Origin: Endobacterium cereale
GTDB taxonomy: Bacteria; Pseudomonadota; Alphaproteobacteria; Rhizobiales; Rhizobiaceae
NCBI RefSeq assembly: GCF_009617585.1
Contig: NZ_WIXI01000045.1
Location: 273,156-337,155, forward strand
Reading direction: 5' to 3'
Length of the DNA stretch: 64,000 nucleotides
The position numbers and the translations under genes are program-made. The notes beneath the pieces are model-generated. The model had not been told where the DNA came from, ran no database searches, and worked only from the letters and a program-made list of their open reading frames with translations. Position 1 is the stretch's first letter. Each line of letters begins with the position of its first letter. Below, piece by piece: positions 55,647-64,000 of the stretch.

Positions 55647-56597
55647 ATGTCCGCCCCGCTCGATATCGACCAGTTGCACACCTTTGTCGCCATCGTTGAC
55701 ACTGGCAGCTTCACCAAGGCGGCGGACCGGGTGTTCAAGACGCAATCGGCGGTTTCCATGCAGATGCGTCGGCTGGAAGAACGGGTGGGCAAGCAGCTGT
55801 TCATGAAGGACGGGCGCGGCAACAAGCTGACCGCCGAAGGCGACAAGCTTTTGAATTACGCGCGACGCATCATCCGCCTCAGCAACGAGGCCATGGCCGC
55901 CTTCGACGACAACCGGCTGGAGGGCATGTTGCGCATCGGCACGCCGGACGATTATGCCGACCGCTACATGCCGGAAATCATCGGCCGATTTGCCAAGACG
56001 CATCCGAATGTCGAGCTTTACATCGTCTGCGAACCCTCGCCGAGCCTTGCCGAAAAGATGTCACGCGGCGAGCTGGATATCGCGCTTGTCACCCACAATC
56101 CGCGCCTGCGCGTCTCCGACGTGGTGCGCACCGAACCGCTGTGCTGGGTCGGCTCCGCCAACCATCCGCTGAAGGACGATGCGCCGGTGCCGCTGGCGGT
56201 CGGGCGGCGGGACTGCCTGTGGCGGCAACTTGCTTGTTCGGCGCTCGATGCCGATGGCCGCGATTATCAGGTCCTGTTCACCAGCTGGTCGGCGACCGTG
56301 GTTGCCGCTGCCGTGCTGACCGGCCTTGCCGTCTCCGTCCTGCCGGAATCGGCACTGCGCACCGGCATGAAAGTGCTGACCGCAGCCGACGGTTTCCCGC
56401 CGCTGCCGCCGGTGCAGATCGGCCTGATGAAGCGCCCCGGCCTGTCGCCTTCTCTGCTGCATGCCATTACCGACCACATCACCGCCTGTCTCGACAACAT
56501 CTCGCCCGCCCCCGTTTCGGACGATGTGGATGGCGACATGAAGACGGTGACACGGCTGGTGCGGCCACGCATGGCGCAGGTGATGCCGGGCTGGTGA
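55647..56597 (+). CDS. LysR family transcriptional regulator
   Basis: The 316-residue protein has the LysR helix-turn-helix: LDIDQLHTFVAIVDTGSFTK then ADRVFKTQSAVSMQMRRLEE (residues 5-45), and a periplasmic-binding-protein-like effector domain (LRIGTPDDYADRYMPEI, LDIALVTHNP). It resembles the LrhA-type subgroup. The gene starts 190 bases from the divergent DUF1127 gene. Its effector is unknown. A second LysR gene follows on the same strand, but they are probably separate units. Confidence 0.9.
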   Translation: MSAPLDIDQLHTFVAIVDTGSFTKAADRVFKTQSAVSMQMRRLEERVGKQLFMKDGRGNKLTAEGDKLLNYARRIIRLSNEAMAAFDDNRLEGMLRIGTPDDYADRYMPEIIGRFAKTHPNVELYIVCEPSPSLAEKMSRGELDIALVTHNPRLRVSDVVRTEPLCWVGSANHPLKDDAPVPLAVGRRDCLWRQLACSALDADGRDYQVLFTSWSATVVAAAVLTGLAVSVLPESALRTGMKVLTAADGFPPLPPVQIGLMKRPGLSPSLLHAITDHITACLDNISPAPVSDDVDGDMKTVTRLVRPRMAQVMPGW

Positions 56598-56691
56598 CAG
56601 CCTTCCCGATCTACCAGTGAACAGTTGCGCCGGTTAATCGCTCACGATATTTTCCAATCGTGAACATCAACTGAGATCGGAAAAATCTATC

Positions 56692-57588
56692 ATGCTGACA
56701 TTGCGCCAGATGCGCTACTTTGAAGCGCTGGCTGCTGCCCGCCACTTCGGCAAGGCGGCGGCGATGGTCAATGTCAGCCAGCCGGCTCTGTCGGCGCAGA
56801 TCATGGAGATGGAAGACCATCTCGGCGTCCTTCTCGTAGAGCGCCATCGTTCCGGCGTGCTTCTGACGCCGAAGGGCGAAGCCGTGCTGCAGCGAGTGCG
56901 CCGTATTCTTGAGGATGTGGCAGGGCTGGAAGAATTTTCGCGTGATGGCGGCGGTGTGCTGCAGGGGCTGACACGGATCGGCATCATTCCGACGGTTGCC
57001 CCTTATCTCGTGCCGGCTTTGGTACCGCATCTGCGCAAAACCTATCCCGAGGTCGAGATCGAATTGCGTGAGGCCGTCACCGACCGGCTGGTCGCCGACC
57101 TGAGCGAAGGCCGCATCGACGCGGTGATTGCGGCTTTGCCGATCGACGGCGACGGGCTGGAAAGCCTGCCGCTGTTTGCCGACCGGTTTTTCATGGCCAT
57201 GGCCAATAATGACAGCGATGTGCTGACCTCTCCCTTGACGGAAACGCAGGTGGACGCCGAGCGGCTTCTGCTGCTGGAGGAAGGCCATTGCCTGCGCGAT
57301 CAGGCGCTGGCCGTCTGTGGCACGGCCGGAAAACGTAGCCTCGTCAATTTTGGCGCCACCTCGATGACCACGCTTCTGCAGATGGTCTCGCACGACATGG
57401 GCATGACGCTGATCCCGGAAATGGCGATCGCCACCGAAGCGGCGCGCAACGACCTGCGCATCGTCCCCTTTGCGGAACCGATGCCATCACGGCGGATCGG
57501 GCTGATCTGGCGGCGATCGAGTGGGCGAGGGAAGGACATGGAGGCGCTGGCGGGGGCGATTGTGGCTTGCGGGGCGCGACCGAACTGA
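56692..57588 (+). CDS. oxyR: Hydrogen peroxide-responsive regulator OxyR
   Basis: The 298-residue LysR protein has HTH residues RQMRYFEALAAARHFGKAAA and, in the effector domain, EEGHCLRDQALAVCG: Cys200 and Cys209 match the redox pair Cys199/Cys208 of E. coli OxyR, with the GHCLRDQA context conserved. Disulphide formation there switches the regulator. The second half also has LVNFGATSMTTLLQMVSHDMGMTL as in OxyR. No catalase or alkyl hydroperoxide reductase gene is adjacent, which is unusual. Confidence 0.92.
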   Translation: MLTLRQMRYFEALAAARHFGKAAAMVNVSQPALSAQIMEMEDHLGVLLVERHRSGVLLTPKGEAVLQRVRRILEDVAGLEEFSRDGGGVLQGLTRIGIIPTVAPYLVPALVPHLRKTYPEVEIELREAVTDRLVADLSEGRIDAVIAALPIDGDGLESLPLFADRFFMAMANNDSDVLTSPLTETQVDAERLLLLEEGHCLRDQALAVCGTAGKRSLVNFGATSMTTLLQMVSHDMGMTLIPEMAIATEAARNDLRIVPFAEPMPSRRIGLIWRRSSGRGKDMEALAGAIVACGARPN

Positions 57589-57661
57589 AACTTGTCGCAC
57601 GATGGCAGCAGCAGACAATGTCTCGCATTGCCATTTTTGGGTGCCATCAATGGAGAACGAA

Positions 57662-58228
57662 ATGGTTTCAGACGAAAAGATAGAAGGTCTGGGTTTTTCG
57701 AATGTAATCACCTTTTCGCCGAGAAAATATTCCGTGCAGGAAATCAAAAACGATCCTCTCCGAGCCCTGTACAATCTCGACCTTCTTTTTCTCGACTTTG
57801 TACTGTTCGACGATCAGATCAAGCAATGTGAACGCAACGGGGAAACCTGGAGAATCTTCGGGCAGGACACCGAGGGTGTCTTCGGCCTTTCAGGGCAAAG
57901 CGGCGAAGTCCTCTATGTCGCGCGCGGCTTCAAGGATCAGATCGACATTAAGTTCTGCGCTCGCGGTCTGGACGATTTCGTCTCACTGATGAACATGTTC
58001 GTCTCCTATATTTTTCGCGTTCGAGCCTCATTCAAGGGCGGACATGACAAAATCGAGGACAACGTAAGTGACTATTTCCTCGACTACGCCCGCAAGTTCC
58101 TGAACGAGGAGGAATTATCCAATTCTTACTGGGCCGGCATCTGTGAGCTGATCGAGACTGGCGAATGGCTCGTCACCAGAGGGCTACGGGAATATCTGGA
58201 AACGGGCAGGTTACAGCAAGCCGAGTAA
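57662..58228 (+). CDS. Hypothetical protein, possibly SUKH-like
   Basis: The 188-residue protein is unrecognised by name. Its middle, WRIFGQDTEGVFGLSGQSGE then VLYVARGFKDQIDIKFCARG and LDDFVSLMNMFVSYIF, follows the SMI1/KNR4 (SUKH) pattern of an acidic DxEG strand turn, a VYYV strand and a helix with DF..L. An acidic N-terminus precedes it. If correct it would be an immunity-type protein with no toxin beside it. GGAG lies six bases before the ATG at 57662; another ATG is at 57650. Confidence 0.55.
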   Translation: MVSDEKIEGLGFSNVITFSPRKYSVQEIKNDPLRALYNLDLLFLDFVLFDDQIKQCERNGETWRIFGQDTEGVFGLSGQSGEVLYVARGFKDQIDIKFCARGLDDFVSLMNMFVSYIFRVRASFKGGHDKIEDNVSDYFLDYARKFLNEEELSNSYWAGICELIETGEWLVTRGLREYLETGRLQQAE

Positions 58229-58342
58229 GAGGGCTTGTCTGATCACAGGCCCCGTACCGTACCGCCCACGCCCTATTCCCGCTTGGCGCGCATGGACGCC
58301 GCGCTTAAAACTGGCGCGTCGACCACGCCTCGCGAGCCTCCC

Positions 58343-59563
58343 ATGACAGACGCCTCCCTCGGCTCCATCCACTCGAAACGCAACCTCTTTGTTTGCCTTG
58401 CCGGTTCATTCACCACCATCGTGGCGATGACGCTGCTGCTTCCCTTCCTGCCGCTTTATGTCGAGGAACTCGGGCTCACCGATCATGCTGCCATCGTGCA
58501 ATGGTCCGGTATCGCTTACGGCGCCACCTTCTTTGCCGCCGCCATCGTTGCACCGCTCTGGGGCCGGCTCGGCGATATTTACGGGCGAAAACTGATGCTG
58601 GTGCGCGCCGCGATCGGCATGACGATCGCCATCTCGCTGATGGGCATGGCGACGACCGTATGGCAGCTGGTGGCGCTGCGGCTCGTCGTAGGCCTCGCCG
58701 GCGGTTATGCCTCCGGCTCGATGGTGCTGGTGGCCGCACAGACGCCAAAGGATCGCTCCGCCTGGGCGCTCGGCACACTGTCGGCCGGAATCATGGCCGG
58801 CAATCTGGTCGGGCCTCTCATCGGCGGGGTTCTGCCGCAACTGATCGGCATCCGCGCCACGTTCCTGTGTGCCGGGGCTGCGATCTTTTTCGCCTTCCTC
58901 GCCACGCTGTTTCTGATCCGCGAGGAAAAATCGCCGGCGCGCAAACAGGCGGCCAAGAGTGGTGGCGGATTGCGCTCGCTGCCGCACAAGGGACCGGTTC
59001 TCGCCATGCTGTTTACCGGCATGCTGCTGATGTTCGCCAACATGTCGATCGAGCCGATCATCACTGTTTATGTGGCACAACTGGTGGCCGATCCGGCGCA
59101 TGTGACGATCACCGCAGGGATCGTCATGTCGGCGGCGGCACTCGGCAGTGTGCTCTCCGCTTCGCGGCTCGGCAGGCTGGCTGATCGCATCGGTTACTGG
59201 CGGGTGATAACCGGCACGCTGGCGGTGGCGGCGGTGCTGCTCATCCCGCAGGCCTTTGTCACCGAAAGCTGGCAACTGATCCTGCTGCGGTTTTTGATGG
59301 GGCTGGCGCTGGGCGGGCTTTTGCCCTGCATCACCGCCGTCATCCGCCACAATGTGCCCGATAGCGCCACCGGTGCCATTCTCGGTCTGTCGATCTCGGC
59401 GCAATATGTCGGACAGGTGGCGGGGCCGGTGTCGGGCGGTTTTGTCGGCGGGCATATCGGCATGCCGGCGGTGTTTTTCGGCACCGCCGTTCTTCTGGCC
59501 GGCGGTGCGCTGTTCTGCCATCTGGTGCGGCCGGCGGAGGCGCGAAACGCTGCCTCCACCTGA
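58343..59563 (+). CDS. MFS transporter (drug efflux type)
   Basis: The 406-residue protein has 12 membrane segments with MFS marks: LWGRLGDIYGRKLMLVRAAIG (loop 2-3), LVALRLVVGLAGGYASGSM (segment 4), and SASRLGRLADRIGYWRVI in the second half. The 12-segment layout and motif A fit the DHA1 drug:proton antiporters. The substrate is unknown. The ATG at 58343 is chosen because the product then begins MTDASLGSIHSKRNLF; a longer start at 58235 would add a basic leader. It converges with the dienelactone hydrolase gene, 9 bases on. Confidence 0.88.
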   Translation: MTDASLGSIHSKRNLFVCLAGSFTTIVAMTLLLPFLPLYVEELGLTDHAAIVQWSGIAYGATFFAAAIVAPLWGRLGDIYGRKLMLVRAAIGMTIAISLMGMATTVWQLVALRLVVGLAGGYASGSMVLVAAQTPKDRSAWALGTLSAGIMAGNLVGPLIGGVLPQLIGIRATFLCAGAAIFFAFLATLFLIREEKSPARKQAAKSGGGLRSLPHKGPVLAMLFTGMLLMFANMSIEPIITVYVAQLVADPAHVTITAGIVMSAAALGSVLSASRLGRLADRIGYWRVITGTLAVAAVLLIPQAFVTESWQLILLRFLMGLALGGLLPCITAVIRHNVPDSATGAILGLSISAQYVGQVAGPVSGGFVGGHIGMPAVFFGTAVLLAGGALFCHLVRPAEARNAAST

Positions 59564-59571
59564 TCTCCTGT

Positions 59572-60450
59572 TCAGCCAAGGTTCTTTTTGAAGAACTCCG
59601 TCGTGCGGCTCCATGCCAGATCGGCGGCCGCCTTGTCGTAACGGGCCGACGACGTATCGTTGTTGAAAGCGTGGTTGACGCCTTCATAAACAAAGATCTC
59701 GAATGTCTTGCCGTCCTTTTCCAGCGCCTCTCGATAGGCCGGGATGCCGGCATTGATGCGCTCGTCGAGGCCGCCGTAATGCAGCATCAGCGGCGCCTTG
59801 ATTTTTGGCACATCGGCGGCCGGCGCCTGCTGGCCATAATAGGCGACGCCGGCATTGAGCTCCGGCGAGTTCACCGCCATGCGGTTGACCAGCCCGCCAC
59901 CCCAGCAGAAGCCGACCGCGCCGACCTTGCCGTTTGCGCCTTCGTGCTTTGCAAGCCAGACACGCGCGGCTTCACCATCGGCGGCGGTTTTCGCGGCATC
60001 GAGCGTCGAAAACATTTCGCGCGCCTTGTCTTCATCCGGTGGGGTGCCACCGACCGGAGATAGAAAATCCACGGCAAGCGCGTTGAACCCTTCGAGGGCC
60101 GCACGGCGCGCGACATCGCGGATATGTTCGTTGAGGCCGCGGTTTTCATGGATGACGATGATCGAGCCGAGCGGACCGCTGGCCGATTTCGGCCGTGCCC
60201 AGTAGCCCTTCATCTCTCCGTTCGCACCGGGAAAAACCACGCTCTTGGTGGTGAGACGATCGTCATCGACCGCGACGACGGCGGCCTGTGCACCGCTGGC
60301 GGCCAGCATGGGGGCGATGGCGGCAGCGGCCGCACCCGATCCGGCCAGAACCGTCAGGCGCTCCATGAATTTGCGGCGGTCGAGATGGAGATGCGTGTAT
60401 TCGTCATAGGCGGAGATCATCGCCTGAGTGACTTCCGGCTTCTTGTCCAT
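59572..60450 (-). CDS. Dienelactone hydrolase family protein, Tat-type signal
   Basis: The 292-residue protein has a twin-arginine leader (DRRKFMERLTVLAG, Arg25-Arg26) and a hydrophobic stretch, so export by Tat is likely. The alpha/beta-hydrolase part has KVGAVGFCWGGGL (catalytic Cys), SPELNAGVAYYGQQ, and YEGVNHAFNND (catalytic His), the dienelactone hydrolase Cys-Asp-His set. The substrate is unknown; the family takes in chloroaromatic lactones and many other esters. AGGAG precedes the ATG at 60450. Confidence 0.88.
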   Translation of the reverse strand: MDKKPEVTQAMISAYDEYTHLHLDRRKFMERLTVLAGSGAAAAAIAPMLAASGAQAAVVAVDDDRLTTKSVVFPGANGEMKGYWARPKSASGPLGSIIVIHENRGLNEHIRDVARRAALEGFNALAVDFLSPVGGTPPDEDKAREMFSTLDAAKTAADGEAARVWLAKHEGANGKVGAVGFCWGGGLVNRMAVNSPELNAGVAYYGQQAPAADVPKIKAPLMLHYGGLDERINAGIPAYREALEKDGKTFEIFVYEGVNHAFNNDTSSARYDKAAADLAWSRTTEFFKKNLG

Positions 60451-60572
60451 GATGCCTGCTCCTCTCGTGAAACGATGAAGCGGAGGTAGAGCAGGCATTT
60501 GGCAAAAACGACGGATGCCGCTGCAGCCGCCCTACACGAATGCGTGAGGCGGATGCGCCGGTTTCAGAACAA

Positions 60573-61010
60573 TCAGGAGGTTGCGAGCCAGATGGCCAGC
60601 CAGCCCCACATCAGCACGGTCGCCAGAAAACCGACCATGAACAGCGGGCGGCGCAAAAGCAGCCGGTTGCTGGTGACATGCACATAGGCATGGGCGTAAC
60701 GCGACAGCACAAAGATCCAGGCCAGTGCAATCGTGATGATGTTGTCGGCATTGGAGATAAAGATCGCCACCACGCCGGCGTGAAACAGCATCGGCAGTTC
60801 GAACTGGTTTTTCAGATTGTTATGTACCAGCACGCTTTCCGCCGGTTCGGACAGGTTTTCCTTGAACTGGCGGGGATCGAAACCCTTGTCGCGGATGGCG
60901 GCCATGCGTCGCTTCGACAGCATGTAATACAGAATGAAAACGAGGAACGCATGCGCGATCATCGGCCAGAACATGGCGGTGGTATCGGTCATCAGCAAAT
61001 CTGACGTCAT
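60573..61010 (-). CDS. MAPEG family membrane protein
   Basis: The 145-residue protein has four membrane segments typical of MAPEG (membrane-associated proteins in eicosanoid and glutathione metabolism): AMFWPMIAHAFLVFILYYML, then RAAIRDKGFD-like RRMAAIRDKGFDPRQF, NLKNQFELPMLFHAGVVAIF, and RYAHAYVHVTSNRLLLRRPLF. The NQFELPMLF motif is the family mark. Enzymatic activity cannot be judged. It lies downstream of guaB on the same strand, behind a terminator. Confidence 0.88.
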   Translation of the reverse strand: MTSDLLMTDTTAMFWPMIAHAFLVFILYYMLSKRRMAAIRDKGFDPRQFKENLSEPAESVLVHNNLKNQFELPMLFHAGVVAIFISNADNIITIALAWIFVLSRYAHAYVHVTSNRLLLRRPLFMVGFLATVLMWGWLAIWLATS

Positions 61011-61053
61011 CGGCGTGGCCTCCAGCTTTGAAGAGCTGGTTCTGACACGAAAA

Positions 61054-61078
61054 CGGGCCGGGCAAAATGCCCGGCCCG
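61054..61078 (-). terminator. guaB terminator
   Basis: CGGGCCGGGCA pairs with TGCCCGGCCCG around an AAA loop (61054-61078). On the minus strand it lies 33 bases after the guaB stop and runs into TTTT, so it probably separates guaB from the MAPEG gene. Confidence 0.85.
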
Positions 61079-61110
61079 CCTGAAATCGGTGGAGAGTTTT
61101 TCGGCTCGCT

Positions 61111-62604
61111 TTAGGAGCTGACGCCCGGATAGTTCGGGCTTTCGCGGGTGATCGTCACGCCATGCGGGTGGCTTTCGCGCAGGCCCGCGCCGGAAATGCG
61201 CACAAACGTCGCCTTTTCCTGAAAATCCTTGATGTCCTTGCCGCCGACATAACCCATGGCGGCCTTGAGGCCACCGGCCAGCTGGTGCAGCACGGCCGAA
61301 ACCGGACCCTTGTAGGGAACCTGACCTTCGATGCCTTCCGGAACCAGTTTCAGCGTGTCGCGCACTTCCGCCTGGAAATAACGGTCTGCCGAGCCGCGCG
61401 CCATGGCGCCGACGGAACCCATGCCGCGATAGGCTTTGAACGAACGGCCCTGGTAGAGGTAAACTTCGCCCGGGCTTTCGTCGGTGCCGGCCAGAAGCGA
61501 ACCGATCATGACGGCGGATGCACCGGCGGCGATCGCCTTGGCGACGTCACCGGAAAATTTCAGGCCGCCATCGGCGATGACCGGGATGCCGTGCTTGTTG
61601 CCTTCCTCGACGGCCGCCATGACGGCTGCAAGCTGCGGCACGCCGACACCGGCGACGATACGCGTGGTGCAGATCGAACCCGGACCGATACCGACCTTGA
61701 TGCAGTCCGCACCGGCATCGATCAGCGCCTTGGTGCCTTCCGAGGTGGCGACATTGCCGGCGATGATGCGGATGGCATTCGACATCTTCTTGACGTGGGC
61801 AACCGCATCCAGAACCTTCTGGGAATGGCCGTGTGCGGTATCGACAACGATGACATCGACGCCGGCATCGATCAGGCGCTCGGCGCGCTCGACACCATCA
61901 TCACCGGTGGAGATGGCGGCAGCGACGCGCAGACGGCCCTGCGCATCCTTGGCGGCGTTCGGGTTGAGCTGCGACTTTTCGATATCCTTGACGGTGATGA
62001 GACCGACGCAACGGCCTTCATTGTCGACAACCAGCAGCTTTTCGATGCGGTTGGTGTGCAAAAGGCGCTTGGCTTCGGCCTGATCGACACCGTCCTTGAC
62101 GGTGATCAGGTTGTCGCGCGTCATCAGTTCAAAAATCTTCTGGGACGGATCGGAGGCAAAACGCACGTCGCGGTTGGTGAGGATACCGACCAGACGGCCC
62201 GGACGACCGCCATTTTCCACGACCGGAATGCCGGAAATGCCGTGTGCCTTCATCAGCGCGTGGGCATCGGCCAACGTGGCGTCTGGGCCGATCGTGACCG
62301 GATTGACGACCATGCCGCTTTCGAATTTCTTGACCTGACGAACTTCTTCGGCCTGTTCGATCGGGGTCAGGTTGCGGTGGATGACGCCCATGCCGCCCGA
62401 CTGCGCCATGGCGATGGCGAGGCGGCTTTCGGTGACCGTGTCCATGGCCGAAGACAGGATCGGCAGCGACAGGTCGATATCCTTGGCGATGCGGGTGGCG
62501 ATATTGGTCTGGCCGGGCATGACTTCCGAGTGACCCGGCTGCAGGAGCACATCATCGAAGGTAAGCGCTTCCGCGCCGGTTGCCGAGATTACGATGCGTG
62601 CCAT
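61111..62604 (-). CDS. guaB: Inosine-5'-monophosphate dehydrogenase
   Basis: GuaB oxidises IMP to XMP, the committed step of GMP synthesis. The 497-residue protein has [17 protein letters not shown] at the start, two CBS domains between about residues 95 and 210 (one has [19 protein letters not shown]), and the catalytic loop [19 protein letters not shown] with the Cys nucleophile. [17 protein letters not shown] is the flap region. The ATG at 62604 follows GAAGGA; an upstream frame to 62685 is not family-like. Confidence 0.97.
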   Translation of the reverse strand: MARIVISATGAEALTFDDVLLQPGHSEVMPGQTNIATRIAKDIDLSLPILSSAMDTVTESRLAIAMAQSGGMGVIHRNLTPIEQAEEVRQVKKFESGMVVNPVTIGPDATLADAHALMKAHGISGIPVVENGGRPGRLVGILTNRDVRFASDPSQKIFELMTRDNLITVKDGVDQAEAKRLLHTNRIEKLLVVDNEGRCVGLITVKDIEKSQLNPNAAKDAQGRLRVAAAISTGDDGVERAERLIDAGVDVIVVDTAHGHSQKVLDAVAHVKKMSNAIRIIAGNVATSEGTKALIDAGADCIKVGIGPGSICTTRIVAGVGVPQLAAVMAAVEEGNKHGIPVIADGGLKFSGDVAKAIAAGASAVMIGSLLAGTDESPGEVYLYQGRSFKAYRGMGSVGAMARGSADRYFQAEVRDTLKLVPEGIEGQVPYKGPVSAVLHQLAGGLKAAMGYVGGKDIKDFQEKATFVRISGAGLRESHPHGVTITRESPNYPGVSS

Positions 62605-62735
62605 TGCCAGTTCCTTCAGTTGGATAGGCAGAATCCTCCAGAAAAAGGAAAATCCTCGGTCCGGTTTCTTCTGCATGAAATACATGGAAGTTGGCGAGGG
62701 CTGGTAACACGTTCATGACAGATTGGGAACAGAAA

Positions 62736-62763
62736 AATCCCGGAGGGGAGACCCACCGGGATT
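62736..62763 (-). terminator. Terminator after the AT-rich hypothetical gene
   Basis: AATCCCGG and CCGGGATT flank a 12-base loop. On the minus strand TTTTT follows (A's at 62733-62737), 140 bases past the hypothetical gene's stop and before the guaB promoter region. Confidence 0.75.
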
Positions 62764-62902
62764 GCATAGCTCGTGCCTACGCGGAGACGACGCGACTGGA
62801 TGCAATTTAGACGACCGCCCGGCGCAGCACTCCGAAGCGCCGAATATGCCTTGGCCGTAACCCATGTCACTTTCTAGATCTTCAGGTGAATTTGGCCGCA
62901 CT

Positions 62903-63343
62903 CTAATTCACTAACGGCCCGCCGAACGGGTAAATGCTCCCGTGCTCGTCAAAAAATGCTTTCCGCCTCACGCTCCAACGATACGACTTACGCTGCCCAT
63001 CCTTACCGATAACGTCAATCACTACATAACTTGATTTGTATTTTCGTCTCGTGCAACAAATCGAGTACATATTTTGAATATACGTTCTCATCATATAAAA
63101 TCCGTCAGAAATTCCAAATTCAACATCGGTTTTATCAATTACATTCGTCAAACCTATCGACCCCGGAATGATTTTCACCGGGTAAATCAATTCAACGGAT
63201 TCTACCTTTGATGAAACCCTTACATTCCTTATGGCACTATTGATCGCATTATGGTCGATGACAAAAAACAGTATGTAAAATAACGCAACAATCAAAAAAG
63301 AAAAAATCGCGATCATTGATCGCATGATGCTTCTCCAGTTCAT
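62903..63343 (-). CDS. Hypothetical membrane-anchored protein, AT-rich
   Basis: The 146-residue protein has one N-terminal membrane segment (IAIFSFLIVALFYILFFVID) and an external part rich in Ser, Ile and Tyr (VESVELIYPVKIIPG, SICCTRRKYKSSYVVIDVIG), ending RKAFFDEHGSIYPFGG. No family was recognised. The gene is clearly more AT-rich than everything around it, a sign of horizontal gain. It is alone between guaB and the MBL-fold gene, and has its own terminator. Confidence 0.55.
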   Translation of the reverse strand: MNWRSIMRSMIAIFSFLIVALFYILFFVIDHNAINSAIRNVRVSSKVESVELIYPVKIIPGSIGLTNVIDKTDVEFGISDGFYMMRTYIQNMYSICCTRRKYKSSYVVIDVIGKDGQRKSYRWSVRRKAFFDEHGSIYPFGGPLVN

Positions 63344-63418
63344 ACGGATATTTCAGTAAAGCTACCTAATCTGCGGAACATGACAACAGGTTACCGCCTC
63401 CCGCAAGGGACATATAAG

Positions 63419-63446
63419 CAAAAGCCACCCAACTGGGTGGCTTTTG
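63419..63446 (-). terminator. Terminator after the MBL-fold gene
   Basis: CAAAAGCCACCC and GGGTGGCTTTTG form a perfect 12-base stem around AACT, 26 bases after the MBL-fold stop at 63472. Its arms already supply a T run on the minus strand. Confidence 0.85.
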
Positions 63447-63471
63447 TCGTTTCAGGCCATGAAATCGGCGA

Positions 63472-64000
63472 TCAGATCTCGAACTGGTAGCTCTTCGGTA
63501 CGAAACGATAACCGTCCTCGAATTTTTCGGCATAACCGACAGCCGGGAACGGCATGTGGTAACCGAGGAAGGCAACCTTGTCGGCGGCGATCATGTCAAA
63601 GACCTTGCGGCGGCTTGCGGCGGCCTTGGCCTTGTCCATGTCGAAACGCACCTGCCAGTCGGGCTTCTGCAGCGACAGCACATAGTGGTTGGCGGTATCG
63701 GCGGTCAGCACCAGACGCTTGCCAGAGGATTCGACATTGAAGACCATGTGGCCCGGCGAGTGGCCAAAGGCTGCCATGCTGGTGATGCCGGTGACGACAT
63801 CCGCACCGTCTCCAATGAAGGTCGTCTTTTCGGCGAGCGGTTTGACATTGGCGAGCACGCCCTTGTGGCCACCTTCCGCCGGCGTGCCGACGCGGGCTTC
63901 ATCGGTCCAGAAATCGTATTCGACCTGGCCGGCGATATAACGCGCATTCGGGAAGGCAGGCGCGCCCTTTTCCATCAGGCCACCGATATGGTCGCCATGC
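63472..64000 (-). CDS. MBL-fold metallo-hydrolase, 5' end cut by window
   Basis: The frame enters from the right edge reading HGDHIGGLMEKGAPAFPNARY, the HxxDH metal site of the metallo-beta-lactamase fold, and continues to a stop at 63472. FGHSPGHMVFNVESSGKRL supplies another metal His, VLTADTANHYVL the bridging Asp, and VAFLGYHMPFPAVGY the last His. The layout resembles secreted or cytoplasmic MBL hydrolases of the quorum-quenching/phosphodiesterase-like group, but the substrate is unknown. The N-terminus, including any signal peptide, is outside the window. Confidence 0.88.
   Translation of the reverse strand, partial: HGDHIGGLMEKGAPAFPNARYIAGQVEYDFWTDEARVGTPAEGGHKGVLANVKPLAEKTTFIGDGADVVTGITSMAAFGHSPGHMVFNVESSGKRLVLTADTANHYVLSLQKPDWQVRFDMDKAKAAASRRKVFDMIAADKVAFLGYHMPFPAVGYAEKFEDGYRFVPKSYQFEI

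Noticed and set aside
61162..62718. A plus-strand open frame of 518 codons over guaB
   Set aside because: It is antisense to guaB and has no domain.

Overview
The window is GC-rich, gene-dense chromosomal DNA from an alphaproteobacterium, most likely of the Rhizobiaceae (Agrobacterium/Rhizobium group). The assignment is inferred from gene content: a plant-type (class II) glutamate-cysteine ligase, short HisG with HisZ, DUF2093, DUF4170 and DUF1127 proteins, a PmbA/LpxK/WaaA cluster, an IleRS lacking its C-terminal zinc knuckle, and a groESL operon with both a CIRCE element and a heat-shock sigma promoter. No rRNA, tRNA, insertion sequence, prophage or CRISPR array was found. Most of the window is core genome, with accessory genes scattered between core operons.

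Layout. 1-2.4 kb: a cut GGDEF (probably GGDEF-EAL) gene and a PAS-PAS-REC protein without a kinase domain. 2.7-5.0 kb: mutL and a DUF2093 gene. 5.0-10.9 kb: a minus-strand cluster pmbA, inositol-monophosphatase-like gene, DUF4170, waaA, HAD phosphatase, lpxK (lipid A/LPS core). 11-13.3 kb: a Kef-type antiporter and a possible BECR-fold nuclease. 13.5-17.9 kb: patatin, rsmD, an RluB-like pseudouridine synthase with a very long repetitive RGD-rich tail, and tadA. 18-27 kb: a lipoprotein, ileS, a Phd/PIN toxin-antitoxin pair, a BrnA-like gene joined to ribF and a NagD-like HAD gene, and chrA. 27-31.5 kb: a secreted protein, groESL, then three small genes, two of which look like polymorphic-toxin immunity genes. 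31.6-39.7 kb: MFS/TetR divergon, small kinase, lytic transglycosylase, two tandem paralogous membrane proteins, a CPA1 antiporter, a basic secreted protein and DoxX. 39.7-44.2 kb: hisS, an unknown gene, hisZ, hisG and a methyltransferase. 44.4-50.3 kb: an unknown Rossmann-like protein, a putative copper pair, HAD, tag, two tandem L,D-transpeptidases and a Nudix hydrolase. 50.4-55 kb: pit, rsmE, gshA, DUF937. 55-64 kb: DUF1127, two LysR regulators (the second with both OxyR cysteines), an unknown protein, MFS, Tat-type dienelactone hydrolase, MAPEG, guaB, an AT-rich orphan and a cut MBL-fold hydrolase.

How they work together. Envelope construction is served by lpxK, waaA, two L,D-transpeptidases and a lytic transglycosylase. 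Translation and RNA modification are served by ileS, hisS, rsmD, rsmE, tadA and the RluB-like enzyme. HisZ/HisG form the first step of histidine synthesis beside hisS. Redox and metal handling includes oxyR, gshA, chrA, the Kef-like antiporter and the CopM-like pair. No large undescribed system is evident. The most interesting leads are the immunity-like cluster after groEL, the lone BECR-like candidate nuclease, and the orphan BrnA-like gene in the ribF operon.
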